From: Chondrus crispus
Lineage: Eukaryota; Rhodophyta; Florideophyceae; Gigartinales; Gigartinaceae
DNA length: 64,000 nt
Assembly: GCF_000350225.1 (NCBI RefSeq)
Contig: NW_005178984.1
Coordinates: 188,271-252,270, forward strand
Direction: 5' to 3'
The notes beneath the pieces were generated by a model. The model was not told the origin of the DNA. It worked only from the letters and a program-made list of their open reading frames with translations, and searched no databases. The position numbers were made by a program, and so were the translations under genes. Each line of letters opens with the position of its first letter. Positions within the stretch are counted from its first letter, which is position 1. Positions 30,901 through 39,799 of the stretch are shown here, piece by piece.

Positions 30901-33666
30901 CATTAGCGAGGTAGTTCGTCCGTAGTGTTTGTGGGCGATAGAGGAGGTATGCGCAGCTTGTTGGTGTCCGGCCGTGGTGTGTTCTGCCAATATGTCATTC
31001 ATGCTGCTGTGGAGCTTATTCTGACATATAAGCGGAACCATTCCACTGGTGAACTGCCTGTAATCCTTGAAGGAGATGTGAATGCTCCTGGATTGCAGGG
31101 CAGTCCTGATGACCTTTGTGACACGTGCCGGTGAGAAACGTTGGCCGTTGTTGGCGAATAAGAATGTCCAATGGGTTCTCATGGCTTCGTCACCATGGAG
31201 AGCTCTGACCATTTCGCATTCCAAGGGGCGAATGACCGACAAGTATGAGATCATTCGGAACGAAGTTTGCTTGTCGGGAAATCGGTACACCGCGCGGTTG
31301 TAACCGAGCGCGGCCCTTGACTTGCAGTAGCCAGGGTTGAACAAAATTTCGGAGTGGTGGCCGATGAAGATGTTCCGGATGTTGTTCTCCCCATTTTGTA
31401 GCCTATAAGTGCATATCTCGGTTGCTCGACCGGGAGATCCGGACGAAAAATGCATCATAGCAAGTAGGGAGTCTTGGATGATTTGGCAATGAGCGAGAAA
31501 CTGCAAGACTCCTGTTTTCGTCATTCTAACACCAGCGACTTGAATTTCTCGGTCTTGGCCAGAGGAAGCAGTAGAGGTAGGGGATGGGCCAAGACCGGAT
31601 GCCTCATCTTGTGTAGGAACCCTGCGCGGAAAGGAACATGTGGGGTGGACGCAAGGTGTGCGATGGAGGTAATCGGACGATGGATTCATTAGAGCATGTA
31701 GGAGATGGGCAACGTTGGCCTGCACCCAGGAAGCGTGGTGAGTGAGGGAGGAGAGAAAGGAAAAGCCAGGAGCGCGGTTCGTGGGGTCGTCACGCAGAGA
31801 TAAAACGAGTCGTTGGAAATCAGGAGGAAGCTCGGCCCCCAGAAGACAGTGTTCGTAGAAGAACTTGTCGAAAGTCTTGTGTTGGTTTGTGATGATCGTC
31901 CCCAAAAGAGGCATGGAGAGGTGGTGAGATTTGATGATTCCACAAGGGTGTTGCTTGTGAATGGCACAGACGGCGAAAGAGATTGGACCTTCCTCATGTT
32001 TTATGATTCGCATGATGACATCCAAAGTTTTTCGTATGAATGTAGCGGCAGTGTTGGCATCTTGATCGACGGTTGCGATGATGGCAGCAGCTGGATCTTG
32101 GTGGTTCTCGTTGAGATGGGCGGCCGGAAGGGGCGTTTCTGCTACTCGGCGGAGTTCTTGAATCGCTGTCACGGAAACAGCGTATTGGAGGGCGGCAAGA
32201 ATGTGACTCATGTCACCGGCTTCGGCGAGTCTGAGGGTCGGGGAAGTCTCGGCGAAGAGTGGGGCGGAACTTGCAACGACGGTAGCGGCGACAACAAAAT
32301 TACGAACGGCCAAGTTGGTGAGGAGGTCGACATGCCTGAGCCGGACGAGGAGCAAGCTTTTCATGGCATCGTGAAGGCGACTGTGTAAGGCGTGGGAGAG
32401 AGTTTCACCTGGGGTCTCGTGGAGAGATGTGCGATTGAGCTCATGAAAGAAGGCGTCGATCACGACGGAAGTCTGTTCATTACGGGAAAAGTCGGCGTCC
32501 CGTGTCTGATGGGTGAAGAAGAGGAGGCGGGCAACATGACTAGCATATCTTCGTTCTGCCACGGATTGGACCCGTCGGAAGGGCGTAGTGCCGTGGAGGT
32601 TTATCGCTTGACGAAATCCATGCGTGACGTCCCTGACGACCTTGGCGATACTTTGAAAGTATAGATGGACGCAGGTTGCAACCGTGGATAAAGTTGCTTG
32701 AACGTCCTCCGTCGTGACGGCACCCGTGAGTTGAGCTGCCTTCTCACGGCGTAAAGGCAGAGCGTCGAGGGCTTCATCAAAGTCGGTGATCGACAGGAAT
32801 GTGTTGCGGAGGGCGATGCCGGAGTCTGCGTCATTTTCCTCCAATTCGGTATGAGATCGTCGACCCGGGGCCAGGTCCGAACTGGAACACGTTAGACGGG
32901 CCAGTACGTCGGCGGCACATTTGTGGAGCTCATAAGACGGGGAGTTGGGGTCTGGAGTGATGAGGTCTAGAGTTGAGTCGGTTGTTGTGTCCATGGGGAG
33001 GGGTGACGACACCGGGGCGGATTGGATGGGATCTTCTTCTTCTGAGTCAGGAATGCCGACGGGGACTTGGGAGACGGTGACCATTTCCCCGATTGGCTCT
33101 TCGGCCGTAACGGGAAAGTATTTGGTCTTGGCACCACTAAACAGAGACTGGGCGCGAACAGCACCGCGGCCAATGATTTGATCAACCTCGGTCGGCGAGG
33201 GGTTTCCGGGTGCATCAGGCGGGTGGACGGAGTTCATATGCTGTCGAAGCCGTTTCGGGGTGCCCTTGGAGAGCTTGCAAAGAGGACAGAAGTAGACTAA
33301 TTTGCAAGTGAATCCTTGAAGCGGGGGGAGGCTCTTGATCGGAAGAGTGATTGCCGGATCGGGGAGGAATTGGGGAGCCTGCAGGTAGTCGGAAAGGAGC
33401 GGAGAATCGGAAACAGAGGTACGGTGGAAGGAGAGGGCTTCTTCTGCGACTCTAGAGCGCTGTGCGGCCTGGGGAGTAGGGATGTTGTGAACGTGGCGCA
33501 AGTGGTCGCTGAAGGCCCTTGCGCTGGGGGACCCGCTCTTGCAATCGACGCAGACAAGGATGAGGGGGATGGAATGGAAGTCAACAGACAAGGACGTAGG
33601 TGCGAGATGCAGTGGCACCCGAGGATCGTTGCGGACGAAAGCGGCGGCATGCGATGGCGTAGTCAT
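27991..33666 (-). CDS. C2H2 zinc finger - tyrosine recombinase-like - RecQ helicase fusion protein (copy 1)
   Basis: 1891 residues from the ATG at 33666; the frame is open from 33870 but has only GTG there and a later ATG at 33837. Domains in order: two C2H2 fingers (CVDC...HLRHVH; CPLC...HMNSVH) within the first 180 residues; an acidic, Ser/Thr-rich linker; a helical region; then a tyrosine-recombinase-like core with Arg747 (PGRATEICTY), Lys867-x-x-Arg870 (KDYR), His901 (AGHQQ) and Tyr915 (HKHYGR). A RecQ-type helicase follows: Walker A Lys1090 (PTASGKS), DEAH 1178-1181, LSATVPP, FGTGIDVPDVRATVH and ESGRSGRDG. A Cys pair module (CRFDKHAVWCDVC), a Gln/His/Ser-rich linker and a final Cys/His-rich region close the protein. 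RecQ proteins are 3'-5' DNA helicases; large RecQ-like genes occur near telomeres in fungi. The recombinase assignment is by motif reading only. Confidence 0.8.
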   Translation of the reverse strand: MTTPSHAAAFVRNDPRVPLHLAPTSLSVDFHSIPLILVCVDCKSGSPSARAFSDHLRHVHNIPTPQAAQRSRVAEEALSFHRTSVSDSPLLSDYLQAPQFLPDPAITLPIKSLPPLQGFTCKLVYFCPLCKLSKGTPKRLRQHMNSVHPPDAPGNPSPTEVDQIIGRGAVRAQSLFSGAKTKYFPVTAEEPIGEMVTVSQVPVGIPDSEEEDPIQSAPVSSPLPMDTTTDSTLDLITPDPNSPSYELHKCAADVLARLTCSSSDLAPGRRSHTELEENDADSGIALRNTFLSITDFDEALDALPLRREKAAQLTGAVTTEDVQATLSTVATCVHLYFQSIAKVVRDVTHGFRQAINLHGTTPFRRVQSVAERRYASHVARLLFFTHQTRDADFSRNEQTSVVIDAFFHELNRTSLHETPGETLSHALHSRLHDAMKSLLLVRLRHVDLLTNLAVRNFVVAATVVASSAPLFAETSPTLRLAEAGDMSHILAALQYAVSVTAIQELRRVAETPLPAAHLNENHQDPAAAIIATVDQDANTAATFIRKTLDVIMRIIKHEEGPISFAVCAIHKQHPCGIIKSHHLSMPLLGTIITNQHKTFDKFFYEHCLLGAELPPDFQRLVLSLRDDPTNRAPGFSFLSSLTHHASWVQANVAHLLHALMNPSSDYLHRTPCVHPTCSFPRRVPTQDEASGLGPSPTSTASSGQDREIQVAGVRMTKTGVLQFLAHCQIIQDSLLAMMHFSSGSPGRATEICTYRLQNGENNIRNIFIGHHSEILFNPGYCKSRAALGYNRAVYRFPDKQTSFRMISYLSVIRPLECEMVRALHGDEAMRTHWTFLFANNGQRFSPARVTKVIRTALQSRSIHISFKDYRQFTSGMVPLICQNKLHSSMNDILAEHTTAGHQQAAHTSSIAHKHYGRTTSLMPDCPAATLTKHRQFSHEWHRHLKLPSFYSDRASSQPLPLQHSQQLQSRVTSLSQHEPQPVFQVHQPKPLLHALNESTANELQQLQPNPSALKFPNTFAVGSHSNHSIRLDNPPNHILPPLVRPLLSALKKATRSKSAEFMSQTQFAVTATVSASQNNTLVLMPTASGKSMAVLLPAFMEKNIKSTIVVVPLKALVSEYMRRATNFALLASHCANGQGSLEFADLYIFTAEQLSRPSFKELVVRLMDTNRLSRVVIDEAHLTAMWHHFRPELKFLRRSLSIIPKSVPRVLLSATVPPCERRIILERHGINTAFLFSMPSQRRNLEFVVHTFSDDSDPGLNTRTPEGSFATAQEVMKMNAVSFLHQHFLDCTNAPKPLPKIYRIIAFALTRQETTSLHKALTAAYAQGSVAHSNQRIAVEPLIYHAGLTKEAREKAHNDWTANEELYDIITTKDLVPSTLFRIMVCTSAFGTGIDVPDVRATVHLGAARSLVDFAQESGRSGRDGHHAFVFVLNSTQYNKSFETSLLKKGNIDENDLAVTNRNEMMNWVLTTTDCRKDALYTAMDGQVSGVCRFDKHAVWCDVCRSMFPSQPTNAPHTPQSSQFHTPDTSRPWDANSQSQSQQHSLPTTPSQSQLPPPHQDQNQNHLQPQRQNQIGATTSTQHNFDEMLLLLEQSAPTNPPPAPPVRRILSFSPQQSSERLLPSASPSMQQAPFPVRPRSLPMASPCLKQVLSGKRPASLPPSGRNSFKSLRTSPSMARQTQPNVPTNPLPSPSPPLSLPFSHFQAIDPESTVHLVTQFLFLTKTTCLLCHASPRRSGTEHPQNDCPFMERSCYACFSTTHFVPSCPVPRKVPLKCYDCRLSHCLGQPLHPTFGQYGRCDLRPMISLAWNLWRMKSFQQQIAENLFPSEILCRFNSVLRDRPARVTEKDLAVIFSDASIESADENNDDMPLTIWLPLAWAIHQGLLQLDCQ

Positions 33667-34441
33667 TGCGCGTGAAGTCGGGAGAGAGCGGGAAAGGAGG
33701 CGAGAGGTGAGGGGTTTCGGGGATGCGAAACGCTGGGGAAGAAGAGAAGAGGGAAAGAGAGAGAGCGGGGGGTCAGTGAGTACGAGAACCCTGTATATGT
33801 GAACATTGCGTCGAAATAAGACCTGCGAGGGGCTCATACTGAGTAGGAGAACGGGGAGCCTGGGTAGCACAGAAAGGAAGGGTTGACGTTCCGATACGTG
33901 GTGAATTTCTACGATGATGTGGAGAATTTGGCATAGTTACAGTAGTATTGGGTGTCATGGAAGTAGGGCATGCAATTAAGGGTGATTACGTGAGTTAGGG
34001 AAACACGTCGTTGTATGGCGTCAGAAGGGAATGGGGATGTGAATTTGATCTGTGATTTGCCAGAGTCTGAATGAGGTGCAGGTTGAGCAATTTTGCTTTT
34101 GGTTGAAGTTATGAGTGTGCATCTCGAATTTGAGATTAGGGGGAGGAGGGGGATTACGGGAACACAGTTGTCCGTGTACATTCCTAACAGTGGGGGCCGG
34201 TGGCTGTATACTTCCAAAAAATTCTTCGACCGACTTTCCTACGCTGACGGCTTCCCAAGTCCAGGAAAATTCTAACTAATTGAAAACTCAATATTAACAT
34301 TAAATATATAATGATTACAACATGCGCTAATTAGTAACGAAAGGAAGACACTGGTTACTATTCAACCACCAGGCCGGACTTGCGTAAATGTATTCAAAAT
34401 CCCAATATTCTGAGAAACTCACCTCGGTAAGAAACACGGGG
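33667..34441. other. Upstream region of the RecQ-recombinase gene
   Basis: The coding-compatible stretch 33667-33870 may be 5' untranslated. From 33871 on no gene or clear promoter box is seen. A TACAGTA heptamer lies at 33939. The element's upstream boundary cannot be set because copy 2 leaves the window before this point. Confidence 0.4.
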
Positions 34442-35370
34442 TACAGAGTAAAGTCTCGATATCGTGAACCCAAATGTGGCGCTTCCGAGCAGCCCATTGA
34501 GTTCGCCTTACCGAGGCAGTTCACGGCGGCGGAACTGCTCGTGTACACGTGTACCCGTTTTACGGGTACAGTATGATTTGGACCACACCGGTGGAGACGC
34601 TCTTAGAGCGTCTCCACCAATGCCGATGATACGGTCACAGGAACACAAACTCACTTTCCTTGACTCTGTCCATCGACGGGCAACGTCGACGGGCAACGTC
34701 GACGGGCGTAATTCCATATCTGGACCACTTCACATTGTGATCCAGCCTTCCTTTTCTTTTAATTCTGCCACATCCAGAGTCTATATCAGAAGAGTCAGCT
34801 CTCGGTCAAGCCATTGATCTTGGATTAGGGGATTTTGCGGCATTTACTGGCATTGAGCAAGATCAATTTAACGGTGATTCAGATAGTGAGGACGATCGCT
34901 CTACTGTGCCAGCGAAAGACCGGACAGGACGCAAACCGTCGCTTGCTCGGTATCGCGGAACATTAGAAGCTCTATCTAACGAACTCAGTTGTATTATGAC
35001 GGACGCGAATCTAGTTCAATCGGGGCTGCCTTCGAGCATCAAGTCACTTCTTTATGAGGAACAAAGCCGCGTAAGGAGGCTTCAGCGTTCGAATCTGAGG
35101 CAAAATCGTATGGATGGCTTCTGTAGTCGTTGATGGTTCGTTTCTAGTGCGCATTTCGGCCTCGATAAAGTGAACTCTGGGGTTTTCATGTTTTTGTATG
35201 TTCATGGTATCGCGTAGTTCATTCTATAGAGTCTAGTTCACGTTAGAAATACGAAAACGTTGATTCTGGGCCAAAAAAGCGGGGTGGCGCCTCCCTCATA
35301 GTCCTCCGGTTCAGTGTACCGAGACAGTTCATCATATCAGGTACGCAGCTTATCGAGACTTTACTCTGTA
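34442..35370 (+). mobile_element. Small pogo/Tigger-derived element with 19-bp terminal inverted repeats
   Basis: Bounded by TACAGAGTAAAGTCTCGAT (34442-34460) and its exact complement (35352-35370). Without the TA target on each side, the repeats start CAGAG. A frame ending at 35133 (from ATG 34906, open somewhat further upstream) resembles the acidic-to-basic C-terminus of a pogo transposase and ends RLQRSNLRQNRMDGFC. The catalytic domain is absent, so this is an internally deleted, non-autonomous copy. Inside lie a 13-bp-stem hairpin (34590-34618) and three tandem cgacgggcaacgt units (about 34673-34708). Confidence 0.75.
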
Positions 35371-35602
35371 GTTTTGATAGCGAGGGACTACTGTAGTGGC
35401 TATTATGTTGGTCGGGCTACTCTTTTGCTGCGGTTATGTACTGCCACAAGAGCGCGCCAGGGACTTACCCGTCTTACATGGACGCACCCGCCATAGTGTA
35501 GCGAATCATCTTCATGTCCACCGTAATCACATAATCTCAAACCTGGTCTGGAAGTGCAGGAAATTGCTTTTTTATTGTTAGGACCCTGTCAGTATTGGAA
35601 CT

Positions 35603-38587
35603 TTACATGGAATCCCCACCGTTACCGTTGCTGTGGTAGACGAAGCCCTCTATACCGTAGTCTACGAAAATTTCAGATCCTGGACTGATTAGGGTCTGTG
35701 CTTCCACGACCAAAATAGTCGGCTGGACTAATTGGGACGGATGAGTGGGAGCTTGCGGTGCCATTAACCTTGCGTTTTGTGGGCGGGGAAACAGCAGCTG
35801 CCCCTGTCTGTGTGCTTCGAATTCTTCGTCGTCGTGGTGATAGCGCGCGTCGTTGATGTAACCACCCATTGTGAATGGTGTAGGGACAACGCATATTGCC
35901 TTTCGACCGTTCAGCAGGTCCTTGACGGCGTTGAATCCGTGTCCGCGTATGTTCACTTGCAGCGCATATTTGTTGTAGCGATGTATGTCTACCCCGAGTA
36001 CACCGCCGCCATATTTCTTTGCCATCTGCCTGCGCTTTCCGAGATCGTGGTATACCAACGTACCAAAGTACGAACAGATTAGGTCCCCCTTCTGAAAAGT
36101 CTTTGCCGCAAATACACCCTGACCAGCCATTTGGTGCTTGATGGTTGAGGTTGCGACGAACAAACCGTTGGCAGCTGCATCAATCTGCAAAAGTTGTTTC
36201 GTGTCTGATTGTTCAAGCAGGCCTTGGTATGGACGGGGCCATTCATGGAATGGCTTGTTCATGCAGTCAATCAGGAATCCTCGATTATCCCAAGTGGATG
36301 CTAGATGAGACAGAATATGGTCGGGGAAGCATTGGTATGGTGGCATTCCTTTTGGAGCGTTCCACCTGGGATCAAGCATCTCTGGAGGGGCGTACTGTTC
36401 ATGCACAGAACAAACTAAAGGAAGGAACTTCGACAATAGTTTGATATCTGTGGCCTTGGTAGCAATGGCTGATGCTGTTCTTCGTAAGACATGGTTGGAA
36501 GCCACAGTAAAGCATGCCTCATCTACTTCGCACCCGACAAATCTGCGATGATTGGGGAGAGTCATGCAAGCATGGGCAGTTGAGAAGGTACCGGCGAATA
36601 AATCCACCACGATATCACCTGGCTGAGAGAACCTGCAGATGAGTTCCTTGAGGAGGGCAACTGGTTTCTGCTCTGCGCGGAGAGCAAAGGTCTTTGATGG
36701 GTCGTTGCTGTTGCATCCTCGGAGCTGTTCACCGGGAAGAAGCCACATGACATTGTTAATGATGTTCTTGAAGGCCGGAAATGTTGAAGGGACGTAGTTA
36801 AAGTTCTTGTAGTTAACCATCGCTTCTTCCTCTTTGTATGTAAGACCGTTTTTCTTGATATGGACTGCCAATTCGGCCCCATTTACGAGTGAACACTTCT
36901 TTCCCGGGGGTACTGTGATGACTGAGGGATGTCTCTCGACTATCAAGGGCATCGAATCCACAGTGAATGTGGGCCTCTTTTGGCCCCTGCCGAGGTCTGT
37001 AGTCGAGGCTTTGAACTTTGTACGCCATGTCATGAATTGCTGTATCGAGCAGAAAATGATGCCGTGTCCACCTTTTCTAAGGACCATAGCTGCAGTTTTC
37101 ACGACCTCGTCCATGTCTTCATTTGTGAGGCAATCATGGGCCGAGTTTTTCTTGTCCGACTGTCTTCTCGTGTTATAGGGAGGGTCACATAGAAGCAATT
37201 GAGCTCCTGAAGAACTTAAAGGGTCCGTAGGTGCGATTAAATCTTCCAGCTCGATGATTTCCTCGAAGCTTGACCGGTACAGCCTCAGATATGGTTTCAG
37301 TGCATCTTCCAACTCTTCCATCTTTTTCTTTATCGCTTGGTTTGAAATCGCGCGAGTTCCATTGGCTGGGATCTTGGTAGAGAATGGTTCGAGTGGAGTC
37401 TCAGCAGCCGACCGCTCAGGTCTTACTGGAATAATGTTGCCAACAATTTCCTTGACTCGAGGGGCTGTACGTACGTAGTTTTGTACAGCTGACCGCAATC
37501 TCATCTCCGTCTCTAACTCCTTTCGAACTGTGTTGGTAAGGCGAAGCGGTATTTTAGAAAAGCGTTGAGGAACTCCTTCGTTGTGCACTTTGAACCTTAC
37601 GAAACCGGGCCATTTGATGTGAGATGGCAGTGCGTAGAGCTCGTGCGCATGCGTCATTGAATGAATGTCTTGGAAGAACTCTGTGGCAAGAGTGCGTAGG
37701 CACTCATCCAGGCTGTTGGTTCTATCACAGACGTGTGCGAACGTTTCTTCTTTCTTATGTGTCAGAGAAGCATGGGGCTCAAATCGCTTCGCTTGCGAGC
37801 TTCTGAGAAAGCCTTCTGTACGTGACTGAATGACCCGAAACTGAACGAAATCCGAGGTCAACTGAAGATATGGGAGGAACATGCTTTCGACACCGTCAAA
37901 ACCGAAGCTGGCAGCATACGTATCCCACGCTCTGACCACTTGCTGAATTGCAGCTCCTATTCTAACTGCTTTTTCGGTAGTGAGGGCGCTCAAGGTTAAG
38001 CTGGGAGGGTACGAGGTCGGTTGTGCTATTGATCTTGTTATTTTCCTTTTCTTTGCAGGCCTCTCCTCGTTGATGCTCTTCGTAATGTCAATAATCACGG
38101 ATACGAAAATGAGCTGCTCGAATCGGGTGACAGGTTTCGTTTTGTAGGCGTAGGTTTTATCTTTTTTAGGCTTCGTCCATGAAAGGCCACTATCTGTGAA
38201 GAAAGAGCAAACCAAGTGCCTGTGATTTAAAGGGAATCCTTCGCGTGATGTGTGCTCGAATACGTCTCGAAGTCGCCTATCGGTTTCATTGTGCATCATA
38301 TCAACGGTGGCAGCAGTGCGAAAGTACAATCCATTGCTACTAGTTTGGAGCTTGGCAATGAGCTGAGTCTTTTCGTAGTTTGTGTAGTCGTTGCCTTCGG
38401 TAACAAAAAGGAGTATGTCCTTGACGGCTGGTGGCATCTCCATTTCTGCACGGTTAGCGAAAACCTTCTGGACCCATTCGCAGAACTTTGCAAAAGGAAG
38501 GTCTCTGGCTTTCGCGGTGGGTTCCAAAGCATCCCAAGCATCCCGAACGGCTATTGAAAGCTTTGCAAAAGTAGTGAGCTTTGCCAT
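35603..38587 (-). CDS. Beta-class DNA amino-methyltransferase fused to a SET domain
   Basis: 994 residues from the ATG at 38587 (MAKLTTFAKLS); the frame extends to an ATG at 38854, but the extra 89 residues look non-conserved and Ser/Phe-rich. The first 400 residues are a helical region of unknown role. Then DPPY (nucleotides 37186-37175; motif IV) precedes DLFAGT (about 36604; motif I), the circularly permuted order of beta-class N6-adenine or N4-cytosine DNA methyltransferases, with a putative recognition region between. The last 180 residues form a SET domain: QGVFAAKTFQKGDLICSYFG, GGYINDARYH (in place of the usual NHS) and GSEIFVDYG. SET domains methylate lysines, usually on histones. The fusion would couple DNA and protein methylation. 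It is divergent to the ParB-dioxygenase gene. Target base and lysine are unknown. Confidence 0.8.
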   Translation of the reverse strand: MAKLTTFAKLSIAVRDAWDALEPTAKARDLPFAKFCEWVQKVFANRAEMEMPPAVKDILLFVTEGNDYTNYEKTQLIAKLQTSSNGLYFRTAATVDMMHNETDRRLRDVFEHTSREGFPLNHRHLVCSFFTDSGLSWTKPKKDKTYAYKTKPVTRFEQLIFVSVIIDITKSINEERPAKKRKITRSIAQPTSYPPSLTLSALTTEKAVRIGAAIQQVVRAWDTYAASFGFDGVESMFLPYLQLTSDFVQFRVIQSRTEGFLRSSQAKRFEPHASLTHKKEETFAHVCDRTNSLDECLRTLATEFFQDIHSMTHAHELYALPSHIKWPGFVRFKVHNEGVPQRFSKIPLRLTNTVRKELETEMRLRSAVQNYVRTAPRVKEIVGNIIPVRPERSAAETPLEPFSTKIPANGTRAISNQAIKKKMEELEDALKPYLRLYRSSFEEIIELEDLIAPTDPLSSSGAQLLLCDPPYNTRRQSDKKNSAHDCLTNEDMDEVVKTAAMVLRKGGHGIIFCSIQQFMTWRTKFKASTTDLGRGQKRPTFTVDSMPLIVERHPSVITVPPGKKCSLVNGAELAVHIKKNGLTYKEEEAMVNYKNFNYVPSTFPAFKNIINNVMWLLPGEQLRGCNSNDPSKTFALRAEQKPVALLKELICRFSQPGDIVVDLFAGTFSTAHACMTLPNHRRFVGCEVDEACFTVASNHVLRRTASAIATKATDIKLLSKFLPLVCSVHEQYAPPEMLDPRWNAPKGMPPYQCFPDHILSHLASTWDNRGFLIDCMNKPFHEWPRPYQGLLEQSDTKQLLQIDAAANGLFVATSTIKHQMAGQGVFAAKTFQKGDLICSYFGTLVYHDLGKRRQMAKKYGGGVLGVDIHRYNKYALQVNIRGHGFNAVKDLLNGRKAICVVPTPFTMGGYINDARYHHDDEEFEAHRQGQLLFPRPQNARLMAPQAPTHPSQLVQPTILVVEAQTLISPGSEIFVDYGIEGFVYHSNGNGGDSM

Positions 38588-39181
38588 GGTAATGCTATGA
38601 GATGAAGGATGGGAGGATATATTAGGTAGAAGGCAGGGGTGGTGATTGACTCGTGCGAGGGCGGCGTGGATTCTGTTGTCGGTAGTCTTTTTAAATTGGG
38701 GCAACAAAAGAAGTAGGAAGGCGCCGGATAGCAATCGGGTAAGTGCGACGAATGGGGAACGACGTGTGCCGACGCTGGATGGGAGACTCTTTAAAGAGTG
38801 TAGTTGTTGTTGGAAGAATGAAGGGGAATGGTCGAAAGATCTGAAGAGGGACACGGCAGTGGAAATGTGACGATAAGTCAGCCGGATGAGGTGAATGGGT
38901 CGACCGAGACTTTCAAAGACGGATTAGCGCAGTGGTCAGAGAAGGGGATCCCAAGCGTGTTTGTTGGGGTGGGGGAGGCACAGCGACGGATAACGCTAAT
39001 CCTCTGATGAATCGAGGGATCGCGAGGTGGAGAATGGTCATAAAATGGGGTTTGAGCGTGCTTAGTCGGCGTGGGAGGGCGAGGGAGGGCGAGGGAGGGC
39101 GAGGGAAAGACGTGTGGAGGCCGATGGGAAGTTGGGTTGAGATGACGTAGTACAGCGTAGTACGACATTGGTTTCAGGTGT

Positions 39182-39331
39182 AGTATGATTTGGCAATCAT
39201 ACTGGCAAAGAGTGGGAAATTTTATTATTAAAACATGCTTGGCCGAGTATGATTGCCGAATCATACTGGCCGGAACCCCCAAAAAATTACTGAAAAGTAG
39301 GTCTTTCCCAGTATGATTGGGCAATCATACT
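39182..39331. promoter_or_regulatory. Three palindromic sites spaced exactly 64 bp apart
   Basis: AGTATGATT-N4-AATCATACT occurs at 39182-39203, 39246-39267 and 39310-39331, with spacers TGGC, GCCG and GGGC. Each is a perfect 9-bp inverted repeat and the centre-to-centre distance is 64 bp both times, about six helical turns, while the DNA between the sites is not obviously conserved. This is the pattern of a cooperative DNA-binding protein site. The binder is unknown; the ParB-domain protein next door or a dimeric repressor are candidates. A remnant of a tandem repeat is the alternative. Confidence 0.6.
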
Positions 39332-39782
39332 CGAAGCGCCCGCCAGGTCGACCGACGTAAATTTTGGGGGATGAGCGGGGAATGCCCTGGCTTCCATGCC
39401 GGCTTGCGCACGTGGAGGGCGCTGATTGGCGGGATGGAGGGGCTCAATGTAACGGCCCTTGCTGGTGGTGGCGTCCACTCTCCTACTCTATTGATGGTCC
39501 CATCAACGGCTTCCATCTCGAATGAGTCCCCAGGCGACCGGTTGAAGAGTGTGTTGAGAGAATTTCTGTCGTTCCTGCTTTGAACGTGGGGCTTATACTA
39601 GGGGGATTCGCGAACGCTTAGGTGAATCGTTCGGGAATCGCTGGACGAGAGCTGCTGCGCATTGGAGTTGTATTTGGTTTACGTGGATCAGGCTGAATCG
39701 CGACCGTTGCTTGGAATCTTGGCACGAGAGCTGTAGTGTGGCTGCGTTGAGTAAGAGTGATTCACTTTGCGTACTATCAGGC

Positions 39783-39790
39783 TGTATAAA
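39783..39790 (+). promoter_or_regulatory. TATA-like box before the ParB-dioxygenase gene
   Basis: tgtataaaag lies only 14 bp before ATG 39800. If transcription starts about 30 bp downstream of the box, translation would begin at the next in-frame ATG, 39869. Confidence 0.4.
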
Positions 39791-39799
39791 AGCTTTGAT

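Larger units (their letters stand above)
38588..39799. promoter_or_regulatory. Divergent intergenic region between methyltransferase-SET and ParB-dioxygenase
   Basis: 1.2 kb holding control sequences for both genes. It contains three equal palindromes (separate entry), a gagggcgagg tandem (39077-39108) and a TATA-like string before the right-hand gene. A tRNA A-box-like string at 38926 has no partner B-box. No other gene is seen. Confidence 0.5.

Noticed and set aside
31813-32388. 191-codon frame antisense to the RecQ-recombinase gene
   Set aside because: Lies wholly inside the minus-strand coding region and shows no domain; a shadow frame.
38920-38990. tRNA-like string ggattagcgcagtggtcagag
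   Set aside because: It has a good A-box but no B-box/T-arm (GGTTCRANTCC) within range and no acceptor pairing.
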